DNA of 47,577 nucleotides from an uncultured OCS116 cluster bacterium (lineage in GTDB: Bacteria; Pseudomonadota; Alphaproteobacteria; Rhizobiales; TMED25): NCBI GenBank assembly GCA_902632055.1, contig CACPAS010000007.1, positions 1 to 47,577 of the forward strand, given 5' to 3'. The translations under genes were made by a program, and so were the position numbers. Under the pieces are notes generated by a model that was not told where the DNA came from, did not search any database, and saw nothing but the letters and a program-made list of their open reading frames with translations. Below are positions 45,289 to 47,577 of the stretch, one piece after another (position 1 is the stretch's first letter; every line of letters begins with the position of its first letter).

Positions 45289-46194
45289 ATGTCAAATTAT
45301 AGCTCAATTCTTATTTCAGGTCCAACAGCTTCTGGAAAGTCCGAGCTTGCAGTTCGCGTGGCAAAAAAGTACGATGGGGTGATAATCAACGCTGATGCTA
45401 TGCAGATATATGATGTATTATCTATTGTAACTGCTCGACCAACTCTCGAAACTCAAGATACTATTCCCCACTTCCTGTATGGGTATGTTAATCCTCAGAT
45501 CAGATACTCAGTCGGTCAGTGGCAAAAAGATATTGCGAGATTGCTGGTATTCTTGAAGAAAATAAATATTCTACCAATAATTGTCGGAGGTACTGGATTA
45601 TATTTCTCCGGATTATTAGGCGAAATAGCTGAAATCCCAGATATTTCACAAGAAATAAGAAGCAAGTGGTTAAAAGTTAAGGATGATAATGACACACGCT
45701 ATCTCTATGAGTGTTTAAAAAAAATAGATCCAAAATCATGCAAAAAGATCAATGCAACTGATCCATCGAGAATCTTACGTGCCATTGAAGTCTATGAGCA
45801 AACTGGAATCTCAATTCTAGATTGGCAAAAGAAGCAAGGTATTCAACTCATAGATAAGTCAAAATCAAAATTTATATATCTTTGTCCTAAAAGAGAGGAT
45901 ATTCAAATTAATATAGAAAAAAGAACAGCCAAAATGCTATCAAAGGATGAGCTGTATAGAGAGGTCGGCGATATTCGTAACCTCAGAGTTCCAAGCACCT
46001 ATCCATCAATGAAAGCAATTGGTGTAAAGGAAATTATCGATTTAATGGATGGGAAAATTAACCTTGATCAGGTAAAAGTCAGCATAAATACTCATACAAA
46101 AAGATATGCAAGAAGGCAAATAACGTGGGCACGCAAAAAAATGGTTAATTGGGAGTGGATTGATAACGAAAAACAAATTTCTAAACTTTTATAA
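45289..46194 (+). CDS. miaA: tRNA dimethylallyltransferase
   Basis: ISGPTASGKSELAVRVA, INADAMQIYDVLSIVTARPT, PIIVGGTGLYFSGLL, TKRYARRQITWAR. Confidence 0.95.
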   Translation: MSNYSSILISGPTASGKSELAVRVAKKYDGVIINADAMQIYDVLSIVTARPTLETQDTIPHFLYGYVNPQIRYSVGQWQKDIARLLVFLKKINILPIIVGGTGLYFSGLLGEIAEIPDISQEIRSKWLKVKDDNDTRYLYECLKKIDPKSCKKINATDPSRILRAIEVYEQTGISILDWQKKQGIQLIDKSKSKFIYLCPKREDIQINIEKRTAKMLSKDELYREVGDIRNLRVPSTYPSMKAIGVKEIIDLMDGKINLDQVKVSINTHTKRYARRQITWARKKMVNWEWIDNEKQISKLL

Positions 46195-46217
46195 AAAAAA
46201 TTGATTAATTTTTCTAT

Positions 46218-46268
46218 ATGAAATATATTGGGATAAATTTATTATTTTTAATTATATTATGTACTTGA
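46218..46268 (+). CDS. Candidate leader peptide of an ilvB attenuator (16 aa)
   Basis: ATG...TGA encodes MKYIGINLLFLIILCT; 8 of 16 residues are Ile or Leu. Lies between miaA and ilvB, upstream of a terminator. Confidence 0.6.
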   Translation: MKYIGINLLFLIILCT

Positions 46269-46292
46269 ATAAAAAACTGCTAGTCGTCTTGT

Positions 46293-46330
46293 GTGTCACC
46301 TGAGTCCCCCGGGGTTCTTGATGGTGATAC
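46293..46330 (+). promoter_or_regulatory. Pre-terminator hairpin in the ilvB leader
   Basis: GTGTCACC (46293-46300) pairs with GGTGATAC (46323-46330), 8 pairs including one G.U. The loop holds CCCCCGGGG, which could pair with the terminator arms. Confidence 0.5.
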
Positions 46331-46336
46331 TTTGAT

Positions 46337-46358
46337 AGGGGCAAACGCCCCTTTTTTA
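46337..46358 (+). terminator. Intrinsic terminator upstream of ilvB
   Basis: AGGGGC-AAAC-GCCCCT followed by TTTTT, about 50 nt before the ilvB start. Confidence 0.83.
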
Positions 46359-46408
46359 ATTTTAGGTATATTTTTTTTGAGTATTTATTTTATATAAGGC
46401 AAATAGGA

Positions 46409-47577
46409 ATGGGTAAAAAAATTACAGGAGCAGAAATAGTAATCCAAACACTTCACGATCAGGGTGTTGACTCTGTTTTTGGTTATCCGGGTGGCGCCGT
46501 GTTGCCAATCTATGATGCCATATTTCAGCAGGAAAAAGTGAAACATATTCTTGTTCGTCATGAACAAGGCGCATCCCATGCCGCGGAAGGCTATGCGCGT
46601 TCAACTGGAAAAGTTGGCGTTCTTATTGTTACTTCTGGACCAGGAGCCACAAATGCAGTTACAGGGCTAACAGATGCTTTACTAGACTCCATTCCTATAG
46701 TTTGTATAAGTGGCCAGGTTCCAACACATCTAATTGGAACTGACGCTTTCCAAGAGGCTGATACTGTTGGTATTACAAGAGCATGTACAAAGCACAATTG
46801 GTTAGTAAAAGATATAAAAGATCTGCCGCGTATAATGCACGAGGCATTTTATATAGCTAGATCAGGTCGTCCTGGTCCAGTTTTAGTTGATATTCCAAAA
46901 GATATACAGTTCGCTGAGGGGGACTATGAGAATTTATCCAAGACTACACACAAAACATATACACCCCCAAAAACAATTGATAATAAAGCTGTAACACAAG
47001 CTGTTGATCTCATGCAAAGGGCAAAGAGACCAATAATTTATTCGGGTGGAGGCATAATTAATTCGGGTCCTCAAGCATCAAAATTATTACAAAAATTTGT
47101 GCAAAAGACAAACATGCCAATTACATCCACACTAATGGGTCTTGGCGCATACCCAGGTTCGGGTGATAATTGGTTGGGTATGCTGGGTATGCATGGTACC
47201 TATGAAGCAAATATGGCGATGCATGATTGTGATTTAATGCTTTGTATTGGTGCAAGATTTGATGACAGGATTACAGGAAAAATTGATGAATTTTCCCCAA
47301 ACTCAAAAAAAATTCATGTAGATATAGATGCAACGTCGATAAATAAGAATGTCGAAGTGGACTTGTCTATAATTGCTGACTGTGGAAAGTTTTTAAATGA
47401 AGCTATCAAAATTATGGATAATAGAGGTAATAAATTCCAATCCTTCGATCTATGGTGGAAGAAAATTGAGTCATGGAAAAAAGTAAATTGTTTAAGATAC
47501 AAACCTAATTCAGATGTAATCATGCCACAATACGCAATTCAAAGATTATATGAATTAACAAAAAATAAAGATACATA
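46409..47577 (+). CDS. ilvB: Acetolactate synthase large subunit, 3'-truncated by window edge
   Basis: Translates MGKKITGAEIVIQTLHDQGVDSVFGYPGGAVLPIYDAI...LVRHEQGASHAAEGYARSTGKVGVLIVTSGPGATNAVTGLTDALLDSIPIV...GRPGPVLVDIPKD. Open to the window end, hence absent from the ORF track. Confidence 0.96.
   Translation, partial: MGKKITGAEIVIQTLHDQGVDSVFGYPGGAVLPIYDAIFQQEKVKHILVRHEQGASHAAEGYARSTGKVGVLIVTSGPGATNAVTGLTDALLDSIPIVCISGQVPTHLIGTDAFQEADTVGITRACTKHNWLVKDIKDLPRIMHEAFYIARSGRPGPVLVDIPKDIQFAEGDYENLSKTTHKTYTPPKTIDNKAVTQAVDLMQRAKRPIIYSGGGIINSGPQASKLLQKFVQKTNMPITSTLMGLGAYPGSGDNWLGMLGMHGTYEANMAMHDCDLMLCIGARFDDRITGKIDEFSPNSKKIHVDIDATSINKNVEVDLSIIADCGKFLNEAIKIMDNRGNKFQSFDLWWKKIESWKKVNCLRYKPNSDVIMPQYAIQRLYELTKNKDT

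Noticed and set aside
46385-46797. Minus-strand ORFs 46385..46579, 46422..46604, 46591..46797
   Set aside because: Antisense to ilvB, whose translation is unmistakable although it lacks a stop in the window.

Overview
This is an AT-rich, gene-dense alphaproteobacterial chromosome segment, probably from a streamlined marine lineage. The assignment rests on the permuted alpha-type tmRNA, SspB-alpha, the extended dcw cluster and SAM-II/SAM-V riboswitches. The core is an uninterrupted plus-strand run: rnpB - mraZ - rsmH - ftsL - ftsI - murE - murF - mraY - murD - ftsW - murG - murC - murB - ddl - ftsQ - ftsA - ftsZ - lpxC - bamD - recN - ligA. It is flanked by a 5'-truncated homocysteine S-methyltransferase, a fused 5-oxoprolinase/hydantoinase and an AmiD-like amidase on the left. 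On the right are aminopeptidase P, prmA, a UvrD-family helicase, an RHH protein, fumC, sspB, a betaine-homocysteine methyltransferase, ssrA (tmRNA), thyA, folA, hflKC, a DUF2065 protein, degP, serB, miaA and a 3'-truncated ilvB. I saw no CRISPR array, mobile element or defence island. The most interesting signals are non-coding or missing from the ORF track: (i) a SAM-II riboswitch, intrinsic terminator and SAM-V riboswitch in series upstream of the BHMT gene; (ii) a short Ile/Leu-rich leader peptide plus terminator between miaA and ilvB, which looks like an attenuator; (iii) a circularly permuted tmRNA with tag ANDNYAPVAVAA and an odd T-loop; (iv) 10-bp-phased MraZ-box repeats over the putative dcw promoter; (v) a poly(A)-associated frameshift that splits aminopeptidase P from its conserved C-terminus; (vi) two unannotated small ORFs between pepP and prmA. 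All calls come from reading the sequence; no database search was run.
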